The position numbers and the translations under genes were made by a program. The notes under the pieces are model-generated. The model was not told the origin of the DNA. It ran no database searches and saw only the letters and a program-made list of their open reading frames with translations. From Bacteroidota bacterium (GTDB lineage Bacteria; Bacteroidota; Bacteroidia; Flavobacteriales; Flavobacteriaceae): DNA of 64,000 nt. The stretch covers positions 117,493 through 181,492 of the forward strand of contig JAEWHE010000010.1 of NCBI GenBank assembly GCA_023387965.1, given 5' to 3'. Positions 40,500-49,325 of the stretch are shown here, one piece after another (within the stretch, counting starts at the first letter, position 1; the number at the start of each line of letters is the position of its first letter).

Positions 40500-42257
40500 A
40501 TGAGCACTGAGTTTGAAAGCAATCCTTTGATTGATAGACTTCCCACGCATTTGAAACAATTTATTAAACCGCAAAATTATGATGATTATACACCAATCAA
40601 TCAAGCGGTTTGGCGATATGTGATGCGAAAAAATGTAGATTATCTTTCGAAAGTTGCCCATAATTCTTATTTGGAAGGTTTGAAAAAAACCGGTTTGGAA
40701 ATTGAAAATATTCCAAATATGTATGGCATGAACCGAATTTTAAAAGAAATCGGTTGGGCTGCAGTTGCCGTTGACGGTTTTATTCCGCCAAATGCTTTTA
40801 TGGAATTTCAGGCATATAATGTTTTGGTGATTGCTTCAGATATTCGCCAACTTGAACATATTGAATATACGCCAGCTCCAGATATTATTCACGAAGGAGC
40901 CGGACATGCGCCAATTATTGCCAACCCTGAATACGCAGAATATTTAAGACGTTTTGGAGAAATTGGAAGCAAAGCCATTTCTTCTTCACACGATTACGAA
41001 ATTTACGAAGCCATTCGGTTATTGTCAATTTTAAAAGAAGCTGAAGGAACGCCACAAGCCGAAATTGACGCTATTGAAAAAAAAGTTGACGAGTTACAGC
41101 AAAAAACCGATGATCTTTCGGAAATGGCCTTGATAAGAAATTTACATTGGTGGACGGTAGAATACGGCTTGATTGGAGATTTGGAAAATCCAAAAATTTA
41201 TGGTGCCGGATTGTTATCATCCATTGGCGAAAGCGCTTGGTGCATGACTGAAAAAGTGGAAAAACTTCCTTACACTATTGAAGCAGCCCACCAAAGTTTT
41301 GACATCACAAAACCACAACCTCAACTTTTTGTAACGCCTGATTTTGCGCATTTGAGTTTGGTTTTGGAAGAATTTGCGAACACAATGGCATTGAGAACCG
41401 GCGGACTTTCGGGCATTGAAAAAATAATTAATTCCGGAGCTTTAGGAACGATTGAATTAAGCACAGGACTACAAATTTCGGGTGTTTTTTCAAATGTTAT
41501 TGAAAATGAAGGCAAACCTGTTTACGTTCAAACTACCGGAAAAACAGCTTTGTCTTACCGCGAAAAAGAATTGGTTGGACATTCCACTAATTATCACGCA
41601 GAAGGTTTCGGGAGTCCGATTGGCAAGCTCAAAGGGATAAATTTAGCAATAGAAGACATGAGTCCGCGAGATTTGCAGGCTTATGCAATTTATGAAGGCG
41701 AACGTGTGAAGCTCGAATTTGAAGGCGGAATCACAGTTTCTGGGGAAATAATTACCGGAACCAGAAATTTGCAAGGGAAAATTATTCTTATCAGCTTTAA
41801 AAACTGCACAGTTACTTACGAGGATCAAGTTCTATTCCAACCCGAATGGGGAATTTTCGACATGGCGGTTGGGAAAAAAGTAATTTCGGCGTTCTCGGGT
41901 CCAGCAGATGTAAAAAGTTTCGACTTGATAACCCACGTTCCTTCGAGTCAAACGGTAAAAGCACAAAAAAATCCGCAACGCGAAGCACTTGAAAAATTGT
42001 ATAAAAATGTGCGCGATATTCGCGAGCGAAAACAAGCTGAATTTTCTTTAGAAGAAATTTTTTCAGTTTTACAGCAAAACCACCCTAAAGATTGGCTTTT
42101 GTCTGTAGAAATCGCAGAAATTTTGCACGAAAATCCAACAGGAAATTTGTTAGAAAAAGTAATGCTTCACCTGGAAAATTTAAAAATTTCGAGACCAGAA
42201 GTTGCGCATTTAATCAATGACGGGATTGAATTAATTTTTGAAAAAGAACAAGCGTAG
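40500..42257 (+). CDS. phhA: Phenylalanine 4-monooxygenase (aromatic amino acid hydroxylase), long form
   Basis: This 585-residue pterin-dependent iron enzyme hydroxylates phenylalanine to tyrosine. The catalytic domain occupies residues about 20-340. The iron ligands are H131 and H136 (IIHEGAGHAPI) and E221 (LHWWTVEYG). Residues 340-585 form a long C-terminal part without a recognised domain, including an all-beta-like segment (GERVKLEFEGGITVSGEIIT) and a helical end. Classical bacterial enzymes stop near 280-300 residues. A TACCTTTA box (40468-40475) is a near match to the minus-7 consensus. It converges with the RES toxin gene; the two stops are 2 nt apart. Confidence 0.9.
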   Translation: MSTEFESNPLIDRLPTHLKQFIKPQNYDDYTPINQAVWRYVMRKNVDYLSKVAHNSYLEGLKKTGLEIENIPNMYGMNRILKEIGWAAVAVDGFIPPNAFMEFQAYNVLVIASDIRQLEHIEYTPAPDIIHEGAGHAPIIANPEYAEYLRRFGEIGSKAISSSHDYEIYEAIRLLSILKEAEGTPQAEIDAIEKKVDELQQKTDDLSEMALIRNLHWWTVEYGLIGDLENPKIYGAGLLSSIGESAWCMTEKVEKLPYTIEAAHQSFDITKPQPQLFVTPDFAHLSLVLEEFANTMALRTGGLSGIEKIINSGALGTIELSTGLQISGVFSNVIENEGKPVYVQTTGKTALSYREKELVGHSTNYHAEGFGSPIGKLKGINLAIEDMSPRDLQAYAIYEGERVKLEFEGGITVSGEIITGTRNLQGKIILISFKNCTVTYEDQVLFQPEWGIFDMAVGKKVISAFSGPADVKSFDLITHVPSSQTVKAQKNPQREALEKLYKNVRDIRERKQAEFSLEEIFSVLQQNHPKDWLLSVEIAEILHENPTGNLLEKVMLHLENLKISRPEVAHLINDGIELIFEKEQA

Positions 42258-42259
42258 GT

Positions 42260-42709
42260 TTATAATAAACGTTTGTCCCAAAGATAATAGTTAGCACTTT
42301 CCAACGAAATATTGGTTTCAAATGATGGATGGCTGGTATTGATGATGTAATTGTATTCTTCTGGAATAATGGCGGAAGGAACTTTTAAAATTAACGATTT
42401 TTTTTCCTGATACCATTGCGAACCAGTTTCTTGTGAATGCACATAAGCGTCTAAAGTTCTCCAGTTCTTAGGCAACTTGTTCACGTTTAAGCTATGGACA
42501 AGTGCCTCATCTTTAACGGTTATTTTTAATAATTTATACGGTTCAATTAAATTAATTCCTGAACGATGAACTATCATTTCGAGGGTGGACAAAGAAATAC
42601 TTCCAGCTGTATAAATTACAAATTCATCTTTTTTGTTCCACCGGTTTGGAATGCCCGAGGCTTGCAACGATTTTGAATATTTTTCGCGGCAAATTTTAAA
42701 TAATTTCAT
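42260..42709 (-). CDS. RES-domain toxin
   Basis: This 149-residue protein has the RES fold pattern. It starts MKLFKICREKYSKSLQASG with GIPNRWNKKDEFVIYTAGSI (the arginine/serine positions of the RES name), SLSTLEMIVHRSG, and ends in YNYIINTSHPSFE and DKRLL. RES toxins of this group are ADP-ribosyltransferase-like enzymes that deplete NAD. It lies 2 nt downstream of the antitoxin gene, the standard order. The frame is intact, so the system could be active. Confidence 0.88.
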   Translation of the reverse strand: MKLFKICREKYSKSLQASGIPNRWNKKDEFVIYTAGSISLSTLEMIVHRSGINLIEPYKLLKITVKDEALVHSLNVNKLPKNWRTLDAYVHSQETGSQWYQEKKSLILKVPSAIIPEEYNYIINTSHPSFETNISLESANYYLWDKRLL

Positions 42710-42711
42710 AG

Positions 42712-43146
42712 TTACGCGGTGTCGCCAAACTCCATTGCGGTTAATTTATCGTCTATAAATTTTATTCCACTAATAGTATCCAAAAATTCCTTTGGCGATT
42801 TGTTGTCCAAAAAATAATTCTCAAGCATTAACCATTTATCAAAATTTTCCGAAGTTTCAAAAACATCAATTCCATGTTTGTAAAGCGAAATCAAAAGAAC
42901 CAAATGTTCCTTCACGTTATCTTTCGAAATACTTTCCGGTTTTCGGTACGAACGTAGTGTTTTCGGGTTAATATTCAGCCAGTCAGAAATTACTTCATCG
43001 CTTAAAGTTGTAATTCCTTTAAAATAGTCGAAATAAACCCAATTAACATCATGCTTTCTCAAATAAAAATGAATCTTCGTAAAATTCCCAATTTCAGGAA
43101 TTTCAGCCACATTTTTTTTAATCGATTTTCTTTCTAAAACAGTCAT
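42712..43146 (-). CDS. Xre/MbcA/ParS-type antitoxin of the RES pair
   Basis: The antitoxin has 144 residues when started at the ATG 43144-43146 (MTVLERKSIKKN). The N-terminal half holds an Xre-like helix-turn-helix (DYFKGITTLSDEVISDWLNI, NPKTLRSYRK). The C-terminal half is the toxin-binding domain (LVLLISLYKHGIDVFETSEN, FDKWLMLENYFLDNKSPKEF). An ATG at 43176 would add ten residues but sits upstream of the minus-7 box at 43164-43171, so it is unlikely to be transcribed from that promoter. It neutralises the RES toxin and probably represses the operon. Confidence 0.85.
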   Translation of the reverse strand: MTVLERKSIKKNVAEIPEIGNFTKIHFYLRKHDVNWVYFDYFKGITTLSDEVISDWLNINPKTLRSYRKPESISKDNVKEHLVLLISLYKHGIDVFETSENFDKWLMLENYFLDNKSPKEFLDTISGIKFIDDKLTAMEFGDTA

Positions 43147-43163
43147 GACTTTTAAATTTATTT

Positions 43164-43205
43164 CAAATATAAGCATTTTTACCGAAACAAATAGGTAATT
43201 TTACC
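43164..43205 (-). promoter_or_regulatory. Promoter and candidate operator of the RES-Xre operon
   Basis: On the minus strand TTG (43188-43190), a 16-nt spacer and TATATTTG (43164-43171) form a promoter 18 nt upstream of the preferred start. Three half-sites TTACC/GGTAA lie around it: 43179-43183, 43194-43198 and 43201-43205. The last two make a 12-bp palindrome (ggtaattttacc). This is where an autorepressor would bind. Confidence 0.5.
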
Positions 43206-43226
43206 CTAATTTATTCTCAGCTTTTT

Positions 43227-43841
43227 TTACATTAAAATTTCATTGATACTTTTATTATCAACCGTTTCTCCATTATACTGTAAAGTCCATCCCAGCGAAT
43301 TTGTGGTAATTAAAATCTTCGAGAGTTCACTAATCAATCTGTTTTGCGCATTGGATTTTAGTGTAGATTTTTCTATTTTTTTCTTCAAATTTTCCCTGAC
43401 AACTTTGTTCACCTTGTTGTAATCTTCGCCAGTAAATGGACTCAACCTGCTTTGTTCGATATTGTAAAATTTAATATCAGGAGAAATCTTGATTTCTTCC
43501 TTTGGGATATGCGTAATTCTAATGGTTTTGGTCGCTTCATCAATATCGTATTCCATCTGGCGCAAATCGTAAGCCACGGTTACATCGGCATTTACCACCA
43601 CGAGCGCTTTTTTCTCAATCGACACTAAATCCATCAAATATTTATCGCTGTCTTTGTAGGTTAAAACCTCAGCAAAATGACCTTCGGTTACAATTAATTT
43701 CCCAACATTTACAATCTGTTCCTGAATTAAATTAGAATCGTATTCAATGGTTGCGGTATCTTCTTTTTTGAATTCACAAAAGCGAAAAAGCAAAATGATT
43801 GCCAAACCAATTGCGAAGCCGTACAAAATTCTTTTGATCAT
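43227..43841 (-). CDS. DUF4230 membrane-anchored protein
   Basis: This 204-residue protein has one N-terminal membrane helix (GFAIGLAIILLFRFC) and an extracytoplasmic part of the DUF4230 type: NVGKLIVTEGHFAEVLTYKD, ALVVVNADVTVAYDLRQMEY, and IRITHIPKEEIKISPDIKFY. The C-terminal part holds a helix (KVVRENLKKKIEKSTLKSNA) and the segment GWTLQYNG. The family is widespread in Bacteroidota and Firmicutes and its function is not known to me. It stands alone, 64 nt upstream of the GSCFA gene. Confidence 0.85.
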   Translation of the reverse strand: MIKRILYGFAIGLAIILLFRFCEFKKEDTATIEYDSNLIQEQIVNVGKLIVTEGHFAEVLTYKDSDKYLMDLVSIEKKALVVVNADVTVAYDLRQMEYDIDEATKTIRITHIPKEEIKISPDIKFYNIEQSRLSPFTGEDYNKVNKVVRENLKKKIEKSTLKSNAQNRLISELSKILITTNSLGWTLQYNGETVDNKSINEILM

Positions 43842-43905
43842 GGGTTTTATTTTGATTTAAAATATACAATAAAAAATGTGCCTAAAATTGATTTTTAAGA
43901 AACTT

Positions 43906-44856
43906 TTAAAATTGCATCCAAGGATAAACTTTTTGCAATAATTGAATGCGATTGTTCAAGTTTTCCAGAAATTTTTGATGCGAAACCGATTCTTCGTTGA
44001 ACGCCCGATGTGAAAGCCCTTTCCGAATGCTTTCAACTTCTTGCATCGTCGCGATGGTTTCAGTTGTCATCCAGCTTTCGCAAAATTTTTTCCAGATATA
44101 ATCAACCGCAATTTTATTCGGATGAATCATGTCTTCGGCATAAAAACGATAATCGCGAAGCTCGTCCATCATGATTTCGTAGCTGGGAAAATAATTTACG
44201 ATTTCAGATTTTTGATTTATGATTTGGTGCAAAGCGGAAATTAAATGCGCTTTGCTGCGTTGGTTTTCGACAAAACCGTCCTTGGTATGGCGAACCGGTG
44301 AAATCGTGAAAATAATTTTTGCGGTAGGATTTATTTTCAAAATTTTAGCAATCATGTTCTGAATTTTCAGCTGAATGGATTCAATTGAAAGCAATTCTTT
44401 GTGAAATTCTTTTTGCGGAATTTTATGGCAATTGGCAACAACTTTTCCACTCGCCAAATTTCTGTAAACCCAAGCCGTTCCTAATGTGATAACAATATGC
44501 GAAGCGTTTTTAATAGCCTCTTTTAATAAGAATAAACTATCATTGAGATGTTCGAGAAAAGTCGATTTTTCCGATTGTGACAATTCCGAATGTACTTCAA
44601 AACAATGCCACCTTTCATTGTGAAAAAAAATATCGCTTTCCGCAAATTCCATATCATTTACAGCCCGATGAATCACATTTTCCAATGCTTCCGGATGAAA
44701 TAAAATCCCGAAAGGATTGACGACATTTTGAAACTGGTAGTAAGAAAATTTGTTGCCAATATTTTCCGCAAAACACGAACCCAACGTCAAAATTTTCGAC
44801 GAATAATCAATGGGAAATTGAGATTTTAAAATAGGAATTGGAGTGGAAAAATGCAT
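43906..44856 (-). CDS. GSCFA-domain protein
   Basis: With the ATG at 44854-44856 (MHFSTPIPILKSQFPIDYSS) the protein has 316 residues and carries the name-giving motif LTLGSCFAENIG at residues about 26-37. The segments FNVVNPFGILFHPEALE, IVITLGTAWVYR and FTISPVRHTKDGFVENQRSK follow, consistent with an SGNH-hydrolase-like fold. An open frame extends upstream to 44988, but those 44 residues do not fit the family. The substrate is unknown. It lies after alaS and its terminator on the same strand. Confidence 0.85.
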   Translation of the reverse strand: MHFSTPIPILKSQFPIDYSSKILTLGSCFAENIGNKFSYYQFQNVVNPFGILFHPEALENVIHRAVNDMEFAESDIFFHNERWHCFEVHSELSQSEKSTFLEHLNDSLFLLKEAIKNASHIVITLGTAWVYRNLASGKVVANCHKIPQKEFHKELLSIESIQLKIQNMIAKILKINPTAKIIFTISPVRHTKDGFVENQRSKAHLISALHQIINQKSEIVNYFPSYEIMMDELRDYRFYAEDMIHPNKIAVDYIWKKFCESWMTTETIATMQEVESIRKGLSHRAFNEESVSHQKFLENLNNRIQLLQKVYPWMQF

Positions 44857-44980
44857 TTTTTTTATTACAAATATACAAAAGTTGCGTGGCTTCGAGGGTA
44901 GTTTAAATTTTACTGAAGCGTGATAAAAATTAACGAAAGAAATCTTTTCTGCAAGTTTAGAAATTAGATCAAAACAAAAA

Positions 44981-45004
44981 AACCACAACTGTTACGTTGT
45001 GGTT
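44981..45004 (-). terminator. Terminator of alaS
   Basis: A perfect 9-bp stem (aaccacaac, gttgtggtt) with a 6-nt loop, 24 nt after the alaS stop, followed by a run of eight T on the minus strand. Confidence 0.85.
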
Positions 45005-45028
45005 TTCTATTTCAAATTATTTTATTTT

Positions 45029-47665
45029 TTACGAAATAAAGTTTTTTGCATTTTGTAAAGCCTCATTAATTCCGGCAACATTTTTCCCTCCAGCTGTGGC
45101 AAAAAACGGTTGTCCCCCTCCTCCACCTTGGATAAATTTCCCTAATTCCCGCACAATTTGTCCGGCATTTAGGTTTTTTTCTGCCACTAATTCTTTTGAA
45201 ACATAACACGTTAACATCGGTTTATTGTCTTCGGCGGTAGCCAAAACTAAAAATAAATTATTGCCTAAGTTACCTAATTCGTACGCCAAATCTTTGGCTC
45301 CTTCTGCGTTTAAATCTACTTGCTTTGCCAAAAATTTTACACCGTTAATCTCCTGAATTTCAGATATTAATTCGCCTTTCAAATTTTTAGCTTTGTCTTT
45401 TAGCAACGCTTCTACCTGTTTTTTCAGTTTGGCATTTTCGTCTTGCAAAGAATTTACCGCTTTAATGGCATCTTGCGGGTTTTTCAACGCTTGTTTGATA
45501 TCTTTTAGCATTGATTCTTGGTTGGCAAAATAATCCTTTACACCTTGATTAGTAATCGCTTCAATTCTGCGGATTCCGGCAGCGACAGCACTTTCGGAAG
45601 TAATTTTAAAATGCCAAATATCGGCTGTATTATTTACGTGAATTCCACCGCAAAGTTCCATGCTTTCGCCAAATTTTATCGCTCTCACATTATCGCCATA
45701 TTTTTCACCGAATAATGCCATTGCTCCTTCTTCTACCGCTTGCGCAAAAGGAATTTCGCGGCGTTCAACAAGCGGCAAATGCTCCTGAATTCTTTCATTT
45801 ACAAAATTTTCTATGAGTTCCAATTCTTCATCAGTAACTTTAGAAAAATGCGAAAAATCGAAACGCAAATAATTTGGCGCCACCAATGAACCTTTTTGCT
45901 CCACGTGCGTTCCTAAAATGTGTCGCAAACCTTGATGTAACAAGTGTGTTGCTGAGTGATTTGCTGCAGATTCGCCACGTAATTTTGTATTGACCAAAGC
46001 CATGAATTTCCCTTCAGGATTTTCGGGTAATTCTTTGGTTAAATGCAAAATCAAATTATTTTCTTTCTTGGTGTCGATAATTTCAATGGCCTGATTTGGC
46101 GTCATCAATTTTCCTTTGTCACCCACTTGACCACCACCTTCCGGATAAAACGGGGTAGCATCTAAAACAATTTGGTATAATTTTCCATCTTTTTTAGAGT
46201 CAATTTTGCGGTAACGGGTAATTTTTACTTCTTGTTCCACTTCGTCATAACCAACAAAAGTTTCCACATTTCCACCAATCAAAATCGTCCAATCTTCCGT
46301 TGAAGTTTCAGATGCAGCACGCGAACGGTCTTTTTGTTTTTGTAATTCTGCTTCAAATTCAACTTCGTTGTAAGACATTCCTTTTTCTTTTAAAATCAAC
46401 GCTGTCAAATCTTTTGGGAAACCAAAAGTATCATACAATTCAAATGCTTTTGCTCCCGAAACTTCGCTGGTTTTGGTATCTTTTACCACATTTTCCAACA
46501 ATTGCAAACCTTGATCTAAAGTTCTCAAAAACGACGCCTCTTCCTCACGAATCACGTTGGTAACCAACGTTTGCTGTGATTTTATTTCAGGGAAAAATTC
46601 GCCCATTTGTTCGGCTAAAACTGCTACTAATTTGTAAATAAACGGCTCTTTGGTATCTAAGAATGTAAATCCGTAACGAATCGCGCGACGCAAAATTCTT
46701 CTGATTACGTAACCTGCTCCGGTATTTGAAGGCAACTGTCCATCGGCAATGGCGAAAGCAACAGCACGAACGTGATCTACAATCACACGAATCGCAACGT
46801 TAGTTTTATTTTGCTCCTCACTAATATTTTTAACTTCGTTAGTGGTGTATTTTTTTCCGGTAATTTTTTCAACTTCGGCAATTAGCGGCGTGAAAACGTC
46901 GGTATCATAATTAGAAGTCACGCCTTGCAAAGCCATGCAAAGACGCTCGAAACCCATTCCGGTATCCACGTGTTTTGCAGGTAATTTTTCGAGAGATCCA
47001 TCGGCTTTACGGTTGAATTCCATGAATACGTTGTTCCAAATTTCAACCACTTGAGGATGATCGTTATTGACCAAACTTTTTCCTGAAACTTTCGCTTTTT
47101 CGTCCTCGCTTCTTAAATCTACATGAATTTCTGAGCAAGGTCCACAAGGTCCTTGATCACCCATTTCCCAAAAATTATCTTTTTTATTTCCCAAAATAAT
47201 TCTGTCTTCCGGAATTAGGGATTTCCAGATGTCCCACGCTTCTTGGTCAAACGGAACGTTTTCCGCAGGATTTCCTTCAAAAACTGAAACGTAAAGATTT
47301 TCTTTTGGGATTTTATAAATTTCCGTCAGCAGTTCCCAAGCCCAATTAATAGCTTCTTTTTTGAAATAATCGCCAAAACTCCAATTTCCCAGCATTTCGA
47401 ACATGGTGTGATGGTAAGTATCAAACCCAACATCTTCTAAATCATTGTGTTTTCCGGAAACGCGAAGACATTTTTGCGTATCGGTAATACGGCTGCTTTT
47501 TGGGGTGGCGTTTCCAAGAAAAAATTCTTTAAACTGTGCCATTCCCGAATTGTTGAACATTAACGTTGGATCGTTTTTCAACACAATTGGAGCCGAAGGA
47601 ACAATGAGATGTTGTTTACTTTCGAAAAATTGAAGAAATTGCTTTCTGATGTCTTGTGCTTTCAT
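45029..47665 (-). CDS. alaS: Alanine-tRNA ligase
   Basis: This 878-residue enzyme charges tRNA-Ala and edits mischarged Ser and Gly. The class II core includes FNNSGMAQFKEFFLG and GLTSNYDTDVFTP-like tRNA-recognition segments (GMGFERLCMALQGVTSNYDT). The editing domain has NHSATHLLHQGLRHILGTHV and the zinc segment ELCGGIHVNNTADIWHF. The C-Ala domain is at the end, with RELGKFIQGGGGGQPFFATA. Length and order are normal. The start is the ATG at 47663-47665. A minus-7 box lies 85 nt upstream. Confidence 0.97.
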   Translation of the reverse strand: MKAQDIRKQFLQFFESKQHLIVPSAPIVLKNDPTLMFNNSGMAQFKEFFLGNATPKSSRITDTQKCLRVSGKHNDLEDVGFDTYHHTMFEMLGNWSFGDYFKKEAINWAWELLTEIYKIPKENLYVSVFEGNPAENVPFDQEAWDIWKSLIPEDRIILGNKKDNFWEMGDQGPCGPCSEIHVDLRSEDEKAKVSGKSLVNNDHPQVVEIWNNVFMEFNRKADGSLEKLPAKHVDTGMGFERLCMALQGVTSNYDTDVFTPLIAEVEKITGKKYTTNEVKNISEEQNKTNVAIRVIVDHVRAVAFAIADGQLPSNTGAGYVIRRILRRAIRYGFTFLDTKEPFIYKLVAVLAEQMGEFFPEIKSQQTLVTNVIREEEASFLRTLDQGLQLLENVVKDTKTSEVSGAKAFELYDTFGFPKDLTALILKEKGMSYNEVEFEAELQKQKDRSRAASETSTEDWTILIGGNVETFVGYDEVEQEVKITRYRKIDSKKDGKLYQIVLDATPFYPEGGGQVGDKGKLMTPNQAIEIIDTKKENNLILHLTKELPENPEGKFMALVNTKLRGESAANHSATHLLHQGLRHILGTHVEQKGSLVAPNYLRFDFSHFSKVTDEELELIENFVNERIQEHLPLVERREIPFAQAVEEGAMALFGEKYGDNVRAIKFGESMELCGGIHVNNTADIWHFKITSESAVAAGIRRIEAITNQGVKDYFANQESMLKDIKQALKNPQDAIKAVNSLQDENAKLKKQVEALLKDKAKNLKGELISEIQEINGVKFLAKQVDLNAEGAKDLAYELGNLGNNLFLVLATAEDNKPMLTCYVSKELVAEKNLNAGQIVRELGKFIQGGGGGQPFFATAGGKNVAGINEALQNAKNFIS

Positions 47666-47750
47666 TTTTTTATTTTGATGACAGGCTATTTTTTATTTTT
47701 TTTCCAGAAAAAAACCCTGCAAACTTTAAATTGGAGCGTTTTTTAACATG

Positions 47751-47758
47751 CAAAAATA
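47751..47758 (-). promoter_or_regulatory. Minus-7 box upstream of alaS
   Basis: TATTTTTG on the minus strand, 85 nt upstream of alaS. No TTG at the usual spacing, so only a weak prediction. The rest of the 224-nt gap to the MerR gene shows nothing else. Confidence 0.25.
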
Positions 47759-47889
47759 GCATATTTATCATTATTTTGAAGTGAAAAATAAAGCAAACCA
47801 ACTAATTCTAAAAGATTTGAAGTGAACCGTGTGTTGATTAAACGAATTTCTTAAATTAGCAGAACGAAAATTCAATCATCAATTTTTCA

Positions 47890-48222
47890 ATGCATTTAGA
47901 TTTACCTCAAGAAAAAAGATATTTCAGTATTGGCGAATTAGCAAAAGCATTTGACGTAAATGCTTCGCTGATAAGGTTTTGGGACAAAGAATTTGACATC
48001 ATCAAACCCAAAAAAAACGCCAAAGGAAACCGCATGTTTACTCATGAAGATGTAAAAAATTTGCAACTGATTTATCATTTGGTGAAAGAACGTGGCTTTA
48101 CACTTGACGGTGCAAAAACACATTTGAAAGAAGGACAACAAAAAACGTTAGACAAATTTGAAATTGTTGCCAAACTCGAAGCAATCAAAGCACAATTAAA
48201 AGAAATTAAAAACGAATTGTAA
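47890..48222 (+). CDS. MerR-type transcriptional regulator
   Basis: This 110-residue protein has the MerR winged helix at its N-terminus: YFSIGELAKAFDVNASLIRF, WDKEFDIIKPKKNAKGNRMF and THEDVKNLQLIYHLVKERGF. A short coiled-coil tail follows (KLEAIKAQLKEIKNEL). There is no ligand-binding domain and no cysteine, so the inducer is not evident. It lies 64 nt upstream of lemA on the same strand and may regulate the lemA-TPM operon or be unrelated to it. Confidence 0.85.
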   Translation: MHLDLPQEKRYFSIGELAKAFDVNASLIRFWDKEFDIIKPKKNAKGNRMFTHEDVKNLQLIYHLVKERGFTLDGAKTHLKEGQQKTLDKFEIVAKLEAIKAQLKEIKNEL

Positions 48223-48286
48223 AAAAAATATGGCAAAATTTTTGCTGTAAATTCAACAATAATTTAAACATAAAAACAAAACAAAC

Positions 48287-48874
48287 ATGAGAAAATGGCT
48301 AATCCCTGTAGGAATTATTATCGCATTGGTGGTAATAATTGGATTTTGGACAGTTGGAATTAAAAATACCGCTTTAAAACACAATCAAGCTGTTGGAAAA
48401 GAATGGGGAAATGTAGAAACTGCTTACCAACGTAGAAATGATTTAATTGGAAATCTTGTAAATACCGTTAAAGGTGCCGCAGATTTTGAAAAAGGAACTT
48501 TGACAGCTGTTGTGGAAGCCAGAGCAAAAGCAACTTCGGTGACGATTGATCCCGCAAATGTAACGCCCGAACAAATGGCGCAATTTCAACAAGCACAATC
48601 TAACGTATCTTCAAGTTTATCAAGATTATTGGTTTCTGTAGAAGCATATCCGCAATTACGTGCCAACGAAAATTTCTTGAAATTACAAGATGAATTGGCA
48701 AGTACTGAAAACCAAATTTTAACAGCAAGAACACGTTTTAATGAACAAGTTCAAGCGTATAACGGTTATGTTTTAACCATTCCGAACAGTTGGGTTTTAG
48801 GTGCAAGTTATCCTGAGAAACCATACTTTAAATCGGTTGAAGGAGCTGAAAAACCTGTAGAAGTAAAATTCTAA
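48287..48874 (+). CDS. LemA family protein
   Basis: This 195-residue protein has an N-terminal membrane helix (LIPVGIIIALVVIIGFWTVG). The LemA helical bundle follows: NQAVGKEWGNVETAYQRRND, LIGNLVNTVKGAADFEKGTL and the ending PKYPEKPYFK-type segment SYPEKPYFKSVEGAEKP. LemA proteins are of unclear function and usually precede TPM-domain genes, exactly as here (10 nt to the next gene). Confidence 0.92.
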   Translation: MRKWLIPVGIIIALVVIIGFWTVGIKNTALKHNQAVGKEWGNVETAYQRRNDLIGNLVNTVKGAADFEKGTLTAVVEARAKATSVTIDPANVTPEQMAQFQQAQSNVSSSLSRLLVSVEAYPQLRANENFLKLQDELASTENQILTARTRFNEQVQAYNGYVLTIPNSWVLGASYPEKPYFKSVEGAEKPVEVKF

Positions 48875-48884
48875 TTTAAAAAAA

Positions 48885-49322
48885 ATGTCTAAAGTTGAAG
48901 ATTTCCTAAAGCCCGAAGAAGAGGCCCAAATTGTTAGCGCAATTGCTCAAGCCGAAAGAAATACTTCGGGTGAAATTAGGGTTCACATAGAAGACCATAC
49001 CGAAAAACCTCCGCTCGAAAGAGCTCAGGAGGTTTTTCATTATTTGGGCATGGACCAAACGGCACTAAAAAACGGCGTTTTGTTTTACGTAGGTGTTGCA
49101 GATCATACTTTTGCCATTATTGGCGATGAAGGAATTAACAAGGTCGTAGAAGCAGATTTTTGGGATTGTACCAAAGATGTGGTGATTGACGCCTTTAAAG
49201 CCGGAAAATTCAAAGATGGTTTGGTTGCCGGAATTCTTCGGGCTGGCGAGAGGCTACAACACTATTTCCCTTCTTCTGATAAAGATAAAGACGAATTGTC
49301 TAACGAAATTTCAAAAGGATAA
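48885..49322 (+). CDS. TPM-domain protein, cytosolic form
   Basis: This 145-residue protein is a TPM_phosphatase domain without signal peptide or membrane segment. It begins MSKVEDFLKPEEEAQIVSAI and has RNTSGEIRVHIEDHTEKPPL, NGVLFYVGVADHTFAIIGDE and a C-terminal ILRAGERLQHYFP. It lies between lemA (10 nt) and the membrane-bound TPM protein (3 nt), so all three are translated from one mRNA. TPM domains are seen in photosystem maintenance proteins; the role here is unknown. Confidence 0.85.
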   Translation: MSKVEDFLKPEEEAQIVSAIAQAERNTSGEIRVHIEDHTEKPPLERAQEVFHYLGMDQTALKNGVLFYVGVADHTFAIIGDEGINKVVEADFWDCTKDVVIDAFKAGKFKDGLVAGILRAGERLQHYFPSSDKDKDELSNEISKG

Positions 49323-49325
49323 AGA

